Positions 36,235-47,696 are shown, counted from the first letter of the stretch. The stretch: 64,000 nt of DNA from Penicillus capitatus (GCA_965649825.1 OZ287695.1:372001-436000), one strand, 5' to 3'. Notes: a model not told the origin generated them from the letters alone. A program made the numbers and translations.

Positions 36235-37692
36235 CTACACCACACGTGCATCGTTGGCAGGCGTGGAGGTCGTTGGCTTACGTGGCGGCTCGAAGACGTC
36301 TTCGAACGCCGCCGGCAGTTTCTCCGCCATCAAGAGCATCGTCCGAGTGGCATTGGTCACCCGACCCACGCTGGCCCGCAACGGAAACTTTGTGCAGTGA
36401 TCGCCGAAGGGATTGTCCAAAAGGGTGTGCATATTCAGAAGTCCTTGGTACGTCACATTCGCCATGGTCATCAGTACATAGCACCAGAAAATCATCCAGA
36501 CGCTCGTCTGGATATCGTCATCTGACTTCTTCGCCGCGCCAGCTCCGCCGCCAAAGAGCTCACCCAGTCGACCCGTGTGCAAAAAACTGCCAAACCAGGT
36601 GGCCAGTACCATGAGATAGACGTGGACAACGAAAGAGACGAGATGGACATAGGGATACGGCATCTGGGAGTTGATGGTATTGATGATGGAGGTGCCAGCC
36701 TCGACGATGCCGTTGATCTTGTTCAGCAGCAGGGGCAGCATCTGCGGAGCGGCGACGAGCCATTCTGCCGCCTTGCATCGGTTCACGAGAGACTGCGTCC
36801 AGTAGTATACCATCTCAAAGGCGGCCATACCATCGTTCTCGGCATCGTTAAGCAGCTCCCATTCATCTCGATTCATCAACCCCTCGCTGACCATGTTGTC
36901 AAACGTGAGGAGATTACGCGGTTTTTGCAGGGCCTTGGCGTAAACGGGCGAACCGGACTGTACGGAGAAGGTCGTGTTGAGGCCCTGATTGCGGATTCTG
37001 TGGAAGGACGATTTCATGGAGTCGACGAGCGATCGCAGACCATACGCCTTCTTATACCCTTCATTCTGCGCATCCGCCTTGGCAAGCACAAGCAGATGGC
37101 CCAAATTGAGCAGACGTGTGATTTCGGTCCGGGCGCGTTGGACACGGAGGTCTTCGGCGTTCTGCGGATTCTTGATCGTGTTGGCCACTATCATGCAGAG
37201 ATCCGTCGTCGTGCCCATGAGCTTCGCATAGGCCGCACGGATACTCCACCAGCGATTGACGACGAGGGTGATGAAGAGACCGAGGGTGAAGATGACGAGC
37301 ATGCCACAGTTGAAGATGCCGCCAATGTAGGGCGTGCCAAACATGGTGACCAATGTCGCAAGGTCGTCGTCGCGGACACCGAGTCCCGTGATGTGAATCG
37401 CCGCCATCCACAGTAACAAGGCATAGTTCTGTACGTGGAGATAGATGTCGGCGAAGACGGTCGCCTTCCAGTTGCGCATAACGGCCATCGGAATCCATCC
37501 GTAGTAATGCAAGTGTCCGGGGCGGTACTTCAGAACGCGGTCGGGGTGATGCTGCCAGAGGATGTCGCGCTTGGGCATGGCATGGGTGGTGACGCGCTTC
37601 TGCTCGACGGTCTTGCGCGTCTGGCTGCGGAAATGAAAATCCTCGCGACGGCGATGCGTGCTGTCTTGCACATTATCGAACGGCGACGCCAT
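36235..37692 (-). CDS. Bestrophin-like chloride channel family protein
   Basis: A long uninterrupted minus-strand ORF contains bestrophin/UPF0187 features: WWSIRAAYAKLMGTTTDL after a hydrophobic segment, TRLLNLGHLLVLAKADAQNE, PYPYVHLVSFVVHVYLMVLA in the second membrane region and LLDNPFGDHCTKFP near the end. Four hydrophobic stretches fit the family topology. Bestrophins are ligand- or Ca-gated anion channels. I chose MASPFDN (37692) as start. An upstream in-frame ATG at 37842 would overlap the kinesin start codon on the other strand. The gene has no introns, unlike its neighbours, and the C-terminal tail is short. Confidence in family is good; gating and location are unknown. Confidence 0.82.
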   Translation of the reverse strand: MASPFDNVQDSTHRRREDFHFRSQTRKTVEQKRVTTHAMPKRDILWQHHPDRVLKYRPGHLHYYGWIPMAVMRNWKATVFADIYLHVQNYALLLWMAAIHITGLGVRDDDLATLVTMFGTPYIGGIFNCGMLVIFTLGLFITLVVNRWWSIRAAYAKLMGTTTDLCMIVANTIKNPQNAEDLRVQRARTEITRLLNLGHLLVLAKADAQNEGYKKAYGLRSLVDSMKSSFHRIRNQGLNTTFSVQSGSPVYAKALQKPRNLLTFDNMVSEGLMNRDEWELLNDAENDGMAAFEMVYYWTQSLVNRCKAAEWLVAAPQMLPLLLNKINGIVEAGTSIINTINSQMPYPYVHLVSFVVHVYLMVLATWFGSFLHTGRLGELFGGGAGAAKKSDDDIQTSVWMIFWCYVLMTMANVTYQGLLNMHTLLDNPFGDHCTKFPLRASVGRVTNATRTMLLMAEKLPAAFEDVFEPPRKPTTSTPANDARVV

Positions 37693-37840
37693 GGTGCCGC
37701 GCTCGGGGACGTCGAATGGCAACGAACAAGGCGGGTGGTAAAGATGCGTCTCGGCAAAGATGCGTTCGTTATGTGATGATGATGACAATGTCCGAAGTAC
37801 ATGCGTCAACGGTGGTGCGTGGGTGGGTGTATTGATAGCC
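37693..37840. promoter_or_regulatory. Bidirectional promoter region between bestrophin-like and kinesin genes
   Basis: Only about 148 bp separate the two divergent start codons, so both promoters must lie here or inside the genes. If the bestrophin-like gene used its upstream ATG, the two start codons would share the palindrome CCATGG at 37839-37844. No TATA box is evident. Confidence 0.5.
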
Positions 37841-40775
37841 ATGGTGCAGAAGAGCTTGATTGTGGGCGTCCGTGTGCGACCGGTATTGCCTTTTGAGTTG
37901 GCGCGCAACGAACAGTCGAAGGACATTCTGAGAGTGATGAACAATCGAATGGTCGTCGTGCTGGATCCCGACGAATCTAAAGTATGGCGTCGCTTTCTTG
38001 GACGTCACTGAACGCACGCACGCGTTTTTGTTTTGGCGTAGGGGTATCTTGACCAATTGGCTAACCGTAGCAAAGAAAAGCGCTACACATTCGACTGCGC
38101 CTTTTCGCCAGAGGTACATCGGCAGAAGGCGAAGTGGATGCGAGTGCGCGACAGGCGACGAATCGGACGATCTATGATGGGACGGTGAAAGAGTTGGTCA
38201 GCGGTGTGATGGATGGACTGAACGGTACGGTCTTCGCTTACGGCGCCACAGGCTCTGGAAAGACGCACACGATGTTGGGTACGACGTCGTACGTCCATAC
38301 CAAACGACACTCGACGTTTTGGGCATGGTATAGGAACGCCGGACGATCCAGGACTGATGGTGCTCTCCCTCGAGGAGCTTTTTGTCGAGAAGCAACGTCG
38401 CGACACAAGTGAAGAGGTCGACGTGACGTGTTCCTACCTCGAAGTCTACAACGAAGTCCGCCTCGCCCGTCGGCAGGAGTCAAAGGGCGATGGGTGCCGC
38501 TACAGGTGATCTACGATTTGCTGATCGAGAAACCGAGTGCGCTGGAGTTGAGAGAAGATCCGGCACAGGGCGTTCAGGTCGCCGGTCTCACACGTGTGCG
38601 CGTGGAGACGGTGGAGGAGATAATGGTAAAGTCTCTCACTCTCGTCCAGGGCCAAAAGTGTGACCGTTGAGTAGGGTCTACTGAATGAGGGGAATAAGAG
38701 AAGGAAGACGGACAGCACGAGCGCAAACCAAGCGTCGTCGCGATCTCACGCCGTGCGTGCGATGGGGGAGTGAGACTCTTGGCGAGGTGATGCTGCTCTG
38801 TAGGTGCTGGAGATCGTCGTGCGTCGTTTGGCGCCGGAGCATTACCGACGCAACGAACTGCGCGGAAAACTGTGTCTCGTCGATCTCGCAGGTTTCGCCT
38901 GGCGTCGTGGCGGCGGCGGGTCGGTGTACCATGGGGATGCCGTTTAGGAAGCGAGCGCGCTGCCGAGACGCATAACGTGGGGCAGAAGCTTCGTGACGGC
39001 GCCAACATTAATCGCTCGTTGCTCGCTCTGGCCAACTGCATCAACGCCCTTGGCAAGCGAAAGAAGCGTGGAATGGCGTACGTTCCTTACAGGCACGTCT
39101 GACGAGATCGTCCCTCTCTGCGAATCGTGCGCTGTCTTGTGATAGGAACAGTAAATTGACGCGACTGCTGAAGGATGGACTGAGCGGCAATTCTGCCACG
39201 GCGATGATTGCGACCGTCGCCGCCTCGTCCGATCAGTACCATCACTCCATCAACACCCTCAAGGTATGTGGCTTGGTTTATCGCTTTTCGCCGCTGATCC
39301 GATCGCGTCGATGCGTGCAGTATGCCGATCGGGCGAAAGAGATCAAGACGGACGTCATTCCGAACGTCGGCACGATCGAGAGTCACATCAGCGACTACCG
39401 AAAGATTATTGATAACTTACAGGTGATCACACTTTTCTATATTTCTCACACTTTTGTGGTGTGTGGTCGTCAGGCGGAAGTGCAGACACTAAAGACGCAG
39501 CTGGACGAGCGCCCTGCCGTTCACGAAGCGACGAGCGTCGACGATCAGTTGAGTTGGATCGACCATCTCGCCTCCGAGATCAACGAAAACGTCGAGGAGC
39601 GTATCAATCTCCAGAAGGCGCTGTTCGAGATCGAAGACGTCAATGTCTGCAACAGATTCGAATTGAAGAACCTGGACGAGTGCCTCGGCGCTTCGGATCT
39701 GAGTTCAGATGAAGAGAGGGAGCTGAACGAACGGCGAGAGAATATTGTGGAGAATATTAAAGAGAATGCCGAAGCGGGTGTGCGTTGTCGGCACGATATC
39801 GATGCGAACGAACGCACACGATATCAGATTCAGCAGCGCATTGAGGAAGGCATGGAGCACTACCAGAGCGCCTCCTTTCTCAAAATCTTGAGCACCTTTC
39901 GTCTACAGGCCGTTCGTCTTCAGGTACTGTACTTGAGAAGGACAGAGGGTGATGGGTGCCGGGATAGGAGTTTCAATTTCAGATGGCGATTCGTGATCAG
40001 ATCATCGCCGAACAGAGAAGCGTCATACGCAATCTGTGGAGTGTCATGGAGTACTCGGGTCTGGACAGAGAGGCTGTGCTAGAGATTGCGCACAACGAAG
40101 GTATGCGGCCGAATCTCGATGGAATAGTGCAGGGGGGATCTTATGCGTTTGTTGTCAGGTATTCTGCTGGAACCGTATCTAGAGACGTCACATCATGCGC
40201 CAACCGTCGGTGCTTCTGAGCTGCTGGCGTTGCTGAATACCGAACGATCCGGTGCGCGCACCGTCCAACCGAGAGATGGATCGCGACGAGCGGAGGACGA
40301 GCGGCGGAGCGAAGAGAAGGAAAGCGATACGTCACTTAGCGACGGCAGCGAACGCAGCAGCGGCAGCTCGACCGCGTTTTCTTCCACAAAGCCCCCTGCT
40401 ATGACACCGACGTCTCGCCTTGACACACAGGGACCTGTCGTTTCCCGGCCGCCTTCAGGAAAACGCACAGATCGGACGCTGCAGAACTCGGCCATATCGC
40501 CGAGTGTATTGCCAACGGCCAACGCACAGAGCGACGCGTCCATCAATACCTGTCCTCGCTCGTCAACATCTTCCGTCGACGATCTGTCCAACGCACAACC
40601 GTCGCGTTTACCAAGGCCACAGTGAGACACCGGACGCATTACCTAGCTTCCATACATGGCGCGTTTCAGATCGCCGCCTTCGTTGCCTATGCGTGAACGC
40701 GAACGCCGCCGCATTCAGCTCGAGTTACTCAAGAGCCTGTCCAGACGTGGCACGAAGGCGCCGCCGCCGAAATAA
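37841..40775 (+). CDS. Kinesin-8 / KIF19-like motor protein (about 11 introns)
   Basis: Exon 1 (37841-37981) starts [20 protein letters not shown]. Splicing by eye then gives [10 protein letters not shown], the P-loop [30 protein letters not shown], switch [14 protein letters not shown], switch [32 protein letters not shown] and [20 protein letters not shown]. The neck [20 protein letters not shown] leads to a coiled coil. The order and wording fit KIF19/kinesin-8, plus-end motors that shorten microtubules and limit cilium length in animals. Introns are 41-60 nt, mostly GT-AG, one apparently GC-AG (after YVPYR). The tail is Ser/Arg-rich. A final 48-nt intron leads to [20 protein letters not shown] and TAA at 40773-40775, overlapping AATAAA. 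Confidence 0.9.
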
Positions 40776-40924
40776 AGCCTCGAAGCATCCAGCCGCCCCT
40801 ATGCTCCGTTAGGAGACCGATCATCTTTTGCGCCTTACAGACACCCATCCATCTTTTGCCATTTGCGTGTTTGACAAGAACTCTAAAAAATCGTTTCTGG
40901 CGCAAAAGGATCATCAAGTTTTTT

Positions 40925-43072
40925 TCACGCCGTCTCCGTGTGCTTTCTTTCGTCCTGCACGAGGGCGACGTGCGGCACTTCCTCGTCGTCTTCCGGAAGC
41001 AGCAGATGGAGCGTGACGGCGACAAATCCTCCGAGAAAGTAAGGGACACGCATCATCGATATGATAGCAAACTGTAACGTATGGACGACGTCGTTTGGGT
41101 CCTCGCCCAGCGGCCAGAGGTCGTAATCGATAAAGTTCTCCGCGAGGAGATTGCCCAGTCCAAAGAGAAACGAATAGAACATGATCGTACCGGTGCGCCC
41201 ATCCCACGATTCTCTCCGGAGAATCTAGAAACCACACAAGTGTGAGAAAAGGATCTCACTCAATAGATCGCGCCCTCTTACACGCAATCCGCATTGAACG
41301 ATGTTAGCAGCGAACGTCGCGATGATGGCGCCCTTGATCACGAGGGGCATTTCGTCGATGAGCGCCAGGAGATGACCAAAGAGGCCAAAAAGAAGGAGAA
41401 TGATGGCGCCCATGATGCCGGCCATTCGCGAAGCGACTTTCGACGAGGAGATGAAGGCATTGTTTTCTGCGATAGGGACGACGGGGATCCCTGTTGCCAA
41501 GACAGCAAAGAAAGACATCACCGCCGTCAAGGTCAGGCCTCCCTGCCAAACAGCGCACCGTTCGATATGGCGGCGGGGTTGTGGAGGGAAAGCGAGACAC
41601 ACCTGAATACGGGCGTCGGCCTCGGCACCTGTCACATCAATTTTGGACTCCTCCAGAGTCGCCGTCAGGACGGCCGTGGTGTACATATAGGAGACAACGA
41701 AGGTTCCCAGGACGGGCATAAAAACGGATTTGTGGACGCCCAGCGTGTAGGTCTAGGTCACAGAGATTCGCTGAGAAAGGCAGAGGTGGGCGATGACGTG
41801 ACCTTTTCCCAGAGATAGTTAAACGCTTGTGCCCGATCCATAAGGTCACCCGAGACGTAGTGCTTTCCATCCCGGGTCACAAACATGGACAGTATGTAAG
41901 GAACCATGACGGCCACGAACACTGAGTTTTGGCGCAGGAATGCTGAGCCGAAGAAGTGAATGAGCAGCAAGATCGCCACCACCATGAATCCCAGACCTGC
42001 CACCGGCAACACACAGCGATCCCATCCAGCCGAAACCAGCTGCGCGTTACCAATGTACTCTGGACTGCCGTAAGTCAGGTGGACGTTTCCATTGAAGTGA
42101 CAGGGCGGTTTCGTCGCTACGGCACAGTCACTACCGCCTCCCCACAACTCAATACCTGCGGAAAAGCGAGAGACGTGAGATGACGACGCATGTCGGCATG
42201 ACCTCCAGATAGGCAGTTCAGGCCGATCAAAACGAGAATGCTTCCCGTAACGGCAGGCGGGAATAGTACTCGAACATAGTGTCGAGGGATAAGGGTCAGA
42301 CCGATGAAGAATACAGCACAGATGGCGGCGGAACCCAGTACTTTACCGTAGGCATCCGGGAGCGGAATCTGATCATCCGTCGAAATCTTCCTAAAACCAC
42401 CCGCCGCCAGTCACACGTGCGTAAAAGAGTGAGAGTAACCAAGCGAGTCGCAGGAAGAGGTTGCTGATGACCATGGAGTTGCTGAGAAATGCACTCATGC
42501 CTGTTCCGATGTAGTACTGGGTTCCCGGGATACGGATGTGCATACATTGCAGCAGACTGGCGATTCCCGAGATGATAAACGCCGACTGGACCGTATCTGT
42601 TCATGCGCGCGCCATAAACACAGAGAGTGTTCGGCACGGAAACGAGATCTTCACGTACATTGAGCATCGAATGCACCGGGAATGGCGTATGCGAAGGTAA
42701 GGGCGGCGGAAATTACCGGCCCGAATGCGGCTCCCATGTGCTGTATACCGAGCAAGATGTTCAACAGCAGCGGGATGAATTCACCGATGCCGCGAAAACG
42801 CAGATGCGGTGTCTCTGTGCTTTTCTTCTTATAGATGGAAAGCGGCTACAGTCGACGACGTCGGGTCGCATTAGGTGTGTTCGTGGCAGCGATAGGGGTA
42901 CCTTGCACATGTAGGTCCAGTCGATGTCTCCTAGCAACCATCCCTTCGTCGTGGCAGGCGGAACCGACGACCGAGGCGTGCAGCTCGCTCCGTCGGCGAA
43001 GCTGTCGCTCGTGGCATGCGAGAGAAGAGGTTGCTGCGTCGGGAAAGTGCTCGATCCGCTTGTGTGTTCCAT
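40925..43072 (-). CDS. Nucleobase-ascorbate transporter (NCS2/NAT family), multi-exon
   Basis: Spliced minus-strand exons give GEFIPLLLNILLGIQHMGAA (the conserved L-G-x-Q-H start), SAFIISGIASLLQ, FPPAVTGSILVLIGLNCLSG, GIPVVPIAENNAFISSSKVA and SRMAGIMGAIILLLFGLFGH. The C-terminal exon is SFLFGLGNLLAENFIDYDLW and ends at 40925. These are hallmarks of proton/sodium-coupled purine, pyrimidine or ascorbate permeases of the plasma membrane with about 14 helices. In the family signature region a Glu occurs in VVPIAENNAF. Introns of 46-66 nt were placed by GT...AG and frame. The start at MEHTSGSS (43072) gives a Ser-rich cytosolic tail. MCK (42911) is an alternative that would avoid overlap with the plus-strand gene. 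Confidence 0.82.
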
Positions 43073-43811
43073 CGTCGAATGCTGGCCACACGAACGCACA
43101 CGCGACGACGATTTTACTTCCACGAATGGATGTGACAGCGTGCAGCCTGTCACATCACGGGGTCGATGTCGTTTCTGCTCTCTTCTGTGTCGCTGCACGT
43201 TTTGCTCGCGCTCAGTCGAAAGGGTAAGGTGATGAGAAGTCGTGATATCGGCACAGACGGTGTCTAGGCTGTTCGGCAGCGGCATCCGCCGTCGTGGTAC
43301 ATGAGACGTTCCAGGGCAGTTCCACACTTGACCCATACGACGTGGCGCTCTGTCAATTGGCAACGCCTTCGACGCAGACACCCATCGCTCTCGCAGATAC
43401 CGCTATCGAAACGGGTACGCGCATTGCGGGATCTGTCAGCGTTGTATGCGGTGTCCGATAGGCGAGGCGATAGATATCGTCGGTTGGGGACGTGTGGAAT
43501 CGCAGGGGGGGCGTTATCCGATGTCTTGCAGCTCGATGCGAATCGACGTGTCGTTTCGTGCGTTGCCGATTGGCCCAACATCGATTCCGCCTGCGCTTGC
43601 ATAACCACGAGCCAATGCTCCGGTGCCAATCCTCTTCGCTTCACGACGAGCACATGAACGTCGTTTCATGTCGTCCAAGGCGACACCGGCAGTCACATCA
43701 CATATCGGGAGACATGGCGATGCCGGTCATGGGGGACTGTTGCTTTGCAGAACGTCCAGCGCCGTTTCTCGACGTGGGTCCATTGCACACATGGATCTCA
43801 GAGAATACTTA
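42924..43811 (+). CDS. Trypsin-like serine protease gene, divergent or decayed
   Basis: Plus-strand fragments occur in S1-family order. They are HPFVVAGGTDDRGVQLAPSA (near the usual N terminus), CHITGSMSFLLSSVSLHVLL, VVVHETFQGSSTLDPYDVAL (catalytic Asp region), VGWGRVESQGGRYPMSC, VVQGDTG (Ser motif with Thr) and FLDVGPLHTWISENT with a stop at 43811 (C-terminal helix). One intron GTAAGG...TCTAG (43226-43268) joins SRKG to AAASAVVVHE. Other joins need frame changes I could not settle. No signal peptide, linker or ankyrin array is seen, so it is not a member of the A-H family. The catalytic His was not located with certainty. Its first exon overlaps the nucleobase transporter antisense. It may be a pseudogene. 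Confidence 0.5.
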
Positions 43812-43834
43812 ACAGAGCAACGTGCATCGAGTCA

Positions 43835-44762
43835 TTAGATGGGCGCCATATACTTGATTTCCCTCGTTTTTGGATCCCTGAGGATACCCAAATGCGAATC
43901 GGAATCCGGATCGCGTGATAGACGATCTTTTCGATTGTTCTTCTCGAAAACGATCTGATCGAACGTCTTTGAATTTTCTTCCAGGTGCCATTCGGCGAGT
44001 TCGGCATAGCGACCGGCTGAGGCGATGATGAAGTCGATCTCTTCTGCCGTCAGTGAACGGAGCAGCTTCGCAGGAGATCCAGCCCAGACTTGACCGCTGC
44101 CGACGACGACGTTGGGCGGGACGACGGCACCGGCCGCGACAATGGAATTCGCTTCCATGCGTACACCGTCCAAGAGCGTCGCTCCCATTCCCACGAGGCA
44201 GCCATCCGCTATCGAACATGCATGCAGCACCGCTCCATGACCTGCCGCGCACAAAAGTGTGACCTCACAAAATGTGTGAGCCCTTACCAACGGTCACATT
44301 GCTGCCGATGCTAGTTGGCTTGGGCACTTGGGGTGGTAACGGATGCTTTGCGACGTGGACAATGACGTTGTCCTGTATGTTCGTTCGTTCGCCGATCACC
44401 ACCTGGTTCACATCTCCTACAGGACGAGATGGGCGACGGAGGGGACAAGTGACGGCAGACCTCGGATGACGGAGCCGTACCAGATCGACGCCCGGTCTCC
44501 CACTTTGACATTTCCCACCAGAGCGGCGTTGGGCGCAACAAAGACGCCTTGACCCAGTACGGGTTTGACACCTGCGTACTGTGTCAAGGCGAGCGTCGGG
44601 ACCACTAGAGCACACAAGGTTGAGATGGCGTCGAGGTGGAGGCGGAGAAGGAGGACGTTTCTCAACGTAGCCGCATTTTCCTTGCACGCCCGCGCCGAGA
44701 CTGTCGATGGCTTGTCCAGCGGAACGCAGAACAGATCCGATGGCGGAGAAGATTCGCGACAT
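43835..44762 (-). CDS. Gamma-class carbonic anhydrase
   Basis: Start MSRIFSAIGSVLRSAGQAI (44762) resembles plant and protist mitochondrial gamma-CAs. Three introns are removed to give LALTQYAGVKPVLGQGVFVA, GNVKVGDRASIWYGSVIRG, DVNQVVIGERTNIQDNVIVH, SNVTVGHGAVLHACSIADG and VVVGSGQVWAGSPAKLLRSL. Hexapeptide repeats (V-x-V-G-x-x-A type) form a left-handed beta helix. The three zinc-ligand His positions (NVIVH, GHGAVLH) are kept. The enzyme interconverts CO2 and bicarbonate; homologues sit on mitochondrial complex I. The third intron (44242-44287, 46 nt) is a hairpin-rich example. Its start lies 59 bp from that of the WDR20-like gene. Confidence 0.9.
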
Positions 44763-44820
44763 CGTGAATCCGCGACGGAGCGGAGTGGATGGGCGTAACG
44801 TGGGTCATCAATTTTGCCAG
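44763..44820. promoter_or_regulatory. Bidirectional promoter region between gamma-CA and WDR20-like genes
   Basis: Only 58 bp separate the chosen divergent starts, so the core promoters overlap the 5' ends of both genes. No canonical box is visible. Upstream in-frame plus-strand ATGs (44707, 44740) would overlap the gamma-CA first exon and are less likely. Confidence 0.45.
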
Positions 44821-46484
44821 ATGCATTCGAAGGGACACTACGGTGGAACGGACCTCCGACGTACGTTCAAGACACCCGAAGGCTCTTACCAACTCAAATC
44901 CGAAACGCGCCATGGACAGGTCGCACACGCCACGTCGCTTGCCTCCTTACCATACATGCCATACCAGGTCACCTACATGGACCGTCAGTCCGCACGCATG
45001 ACGCTCGGATGCGTGGAGGACGGCGATGAGAAGGGCGACTATATCATCTTCAACATTGGCGATGCATTACACCTGCTGCACTTTGATAACGACGAAGGAG
45101 TGAGATCACATCTTCTGCTGGATTGTGATTAAGGGGATATGGGTGACAGGACTCAGTTAAGGTCATCTACTTTCGACGCGATGTCTTTCCGACGTGTCAT
45201 TGCTTCGCTCCTGCCTCCGACGACGCCGATGTCCTTGTCGGATTGTCCAGTGGCGAAGGTCGTGTATGCGTTGAATGGTAAAGGTGTCTGGATCGATGGC
45301 TGTCGTGTCGTGCAGTGATGTTGCTGTCGCTACGGTCGCTGCTCCAAGGCGGGCAATACAATGCACAAGTCTCGCCGCTTGCCACCTTTACGGGGTCCTA
45401 TCGTCTGGATGAAGAGACGTCGTGTACTTCCGTCGTCTGGACATCGAAAGAGAATCCGACGCATTTCGTGGCGACGTATTCCGACGGCAATCTGCGAATC
45501 TTTGAGAAGCCGAGAACGGGACCGGCATACGACACGCGAGCGTTGAGAGGGATCACGGCAGAGGAGACGATGGACATTGGCGGCGGCTGCATTCAAGACG
45601 CCGCCACGTCGCCAGACGGGTCGAAACTCGCCGTCGTCTCCAAAGATGGACTCCTTCGCGTCTTCGATGCCACGTCACGTCAGCTACAGACGGGATTCCA
45701 AGTAGCGTCCCTTATCGCCAGAAGGTGGCTGCGATCGTTGTGGTCGGGCGCAGAGTTACTATGGTGGACTGCTGTGCTGCGCGTGGAGTCCAGACGGTAA
45801 GTATGTGGCAACGGGCGGCGAGGATGATCTCGTCGCCGTGTTCTGTATCGAGCAAGGCGCCGTCATCGCTTTCGGCGAAGGTCACACTTCCTGGATCTCG
45901 CAAGTCGCTTTCGACCCAGGGTAACGTCACATCGCGTTTGCATTGACGAAAGGGCGTGATCGCAGAGTCGAGGCGATTCAGAACAGCGCCCTCGGTGTGG
46001 CACACGAACCGCATTCGTTTATCTACCGGGTCGGATCGGTGGCGCAAGATACCCAAGTTGCTCTGTGGGATTTCGAAGTCGATCTGTCGTTACCCACTCC
46101 ACAGTAAAGCCAATCGCCGCCGAGACGTCGATTCTATTCTCTCTAGTGGTTCGGCCGTCTCGACACCGAAGCATTCGTTGACGGCGAACGGTATCGTGGA
46201 CGAGAACGAGGAATCGTGCATTGCCTCGGCGATTCCGCACCGAAATATGGTGATGATTCCGCCCGTCATGCTGCACAAGTGAACGCCGTCGATGCCGCGG
46301 ATCTGTGCTGAAGGTGTTGTGCTGCAGATTGCATCCGGATCCTGTGACGGATATCGTCTTCACGTCCAATCGGATGTTCACTTGCGACTGTAGTGGTCAT
46401 GTACGTTATTGGTCCAAGCCTGCTGCCCAAACTGTATCGTCCCCGCACACGCCGTCGATCCTGGGAGAGCGAGATAGTTTGTAG
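44821..46484 (+). CDS. WDR20 / DMWD / CreC-family WD40 protein
   Basis: Starting MHSKGHYGGTDLRRTFKTPE (44821), the N-terminal F-K-T-x-E-G-x-Y motif matches WDR20. Spliced exons continue with FPTCHCFAPASDDADVLVGL, NPTHFVATYSDGNLRIFEK, SPDGSKLAVVSKDGLLRVFD, SYYGGLLCCAWSPDGKYVAT, GGEDDLVAVFCIEQGAVIA, HTSWISQVAFDPG and YRVGSVAQDTQVALWDFEVD. The end is LHPDPVTDIVFTSNRMFTCD and TAG at 46482-46484. WDR20 proteins form a beta propeller that activates USP12/USP46-type deubiquitinases in animals and CreB in fungi; a similar role here is inference. The join after GEGRV (about 45260-45350) is uncertain. Confidence 0.85.
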
Positions 46485-46638
46485 AATAGGGAGGGGGGCG
46501 TCGAGAGATGCCTGTGACAACGGCTGACTGTAGTTGACGTCCATTGTTGTAGCTGTCAAGTGTAAATGCGATACCCTTGTCGGAAAGCGGCAGGATCGTA
46601 AAGATCAGAAGTCGGTGAAACGGTGAAATGACAGGGTC

Positions 46639-46962
46639 ATGTCAGATGCGAAGGGAACGGAAACGACTCCTGTCACATGTGACGTGACGGGTATGTCGGG
46701 AGCAACTTTGCCGGTTCGTCGACGTCGCCATACACAGTGGCGGAACCTGAACACAACCGACGAGACACACGTAGAGACCAAGTGCTCATGGCTGCACGAG
46801 GATCCGTTTCTGCGAAGTCTCGGCGTGGTTGACGATGAATGTCACTCGGAAGATGACTTATCAGTGGCAATATTGAATCCTTTAGAAAGTATACCGTTCC
46901 TCAGTAGATCCGATACAGAATCGGCACTCGACCGTATTGTTCTCAAACTACAAATGAATTAA
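46639..46962 (+). CDS. Hypothetical 107-residue protein
   Basis: An ORF starts MSDAKGTETTPVTCDVTG, has a basic patch (PVRRRRHTQWRN) and then an acidic, Leu-containing half (DDECHSEDDLSVAILNPLES), ending LDRIVLKLQMN. Composition is protein-like and the reverse strand is poorer. No domain recognised. The segment GTCACATGTGACGTGACG inside could be the start of a short intron instead. It lies just downstream of the WDR20-like gene on the same strand. Confidence 0.4.
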   Translation: MSDAKGTETTPVTCDVTGMSGATLPVRRRRHTQWRNLNTTDETHVETKCSWLHEDPFLRSLGVVDDECHSEDDLSVAILNPLESIPFLSRSDTESALDRIVLKLQMN

Positions 46963-47690
46963 GCGCTGATGCGTCATGTGTTGTAAAAGATTATAAAAAC
47001 AGCCGTCGGCAACAATTCAGAGTGCTTAGTCACTTTTACCAACCACGCACGGTTTGCTGATCTCTATCTAGTCTGCGAAAAGTGAAACGTGTTGACTTAA
47101 GCTTTCCATCGCCAGAAGGAGATAGGTATTGAACGTGTCTTCACGATAAAAAGTAAGAAGCAAGGTCAGAGGTTGACGTATCCTTCATCACGTCGGGGAT
47201 TTAAGGCGCCGACTTTGTTCTCTGATGGAACCAAATGTTTCGATATATAATGCTTCGATACTCTGCGACAGACATTCCACCCTTCTGTCGGCTCCTTCTG
47301 CGAGAACTTCGATCCCAATTGCCTGCGACGCTGGATTTCTCGTTTAGTCAGCGAAACGGCTATCGAGGAGACGTTTGCGAGGAAGCCGACGCAAAACTTA
47401 TCATTTAAACAGAAGACAGTACATAGCTCAAACTATCTCCTTAAACATGCTCGGGAACGTCGCCCCAAAGACTCGAACTTACAAAAGACGGAATTGCGTT
47501 TCTAGGACATTTACACTAACGGATTCGAAGGATTTTGCTATTTATCTCCGTTGATCCGGTTTCCACGTGTGTGGCTCTTTTTTACTAGTTGAGGATTCTT
47601 ACGTAAATATTCAGAATCGAAATTATTAGTTGTTTTTCTTAGAGAACGAGGTCAAGTAGGTTTGCATTTCTCCCATGTTGTTTGTGCATG
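46963..47690. other. AT-rich intergenic DNA, nothing recognised
   Basis: No ORF of note, no repeat and no RNA gene signature. It separates the housekeeping block from repeat DNA. Confidence 0.4.
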
Positions 47691-47696
47691 TCGTTT

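Noticed and set aside
36577-37416. 279-codon plus-strand ORF
   Set aside because: It is exactly antisense to the bestrophin-like gene and shows no domain. The minus strand reads as a conserved channel family.
40655-40775. Separate 39-codon gene after the kinesin
   Set aside because: A 48-nt GT-AG intron joins it in frame to the kinesin tail, so it is the last kinesin exon.
41294-41818. 174-codon plus-strand ORF
   Set aside because: Antisense to well-conserved exons of the nucleobase transporter.
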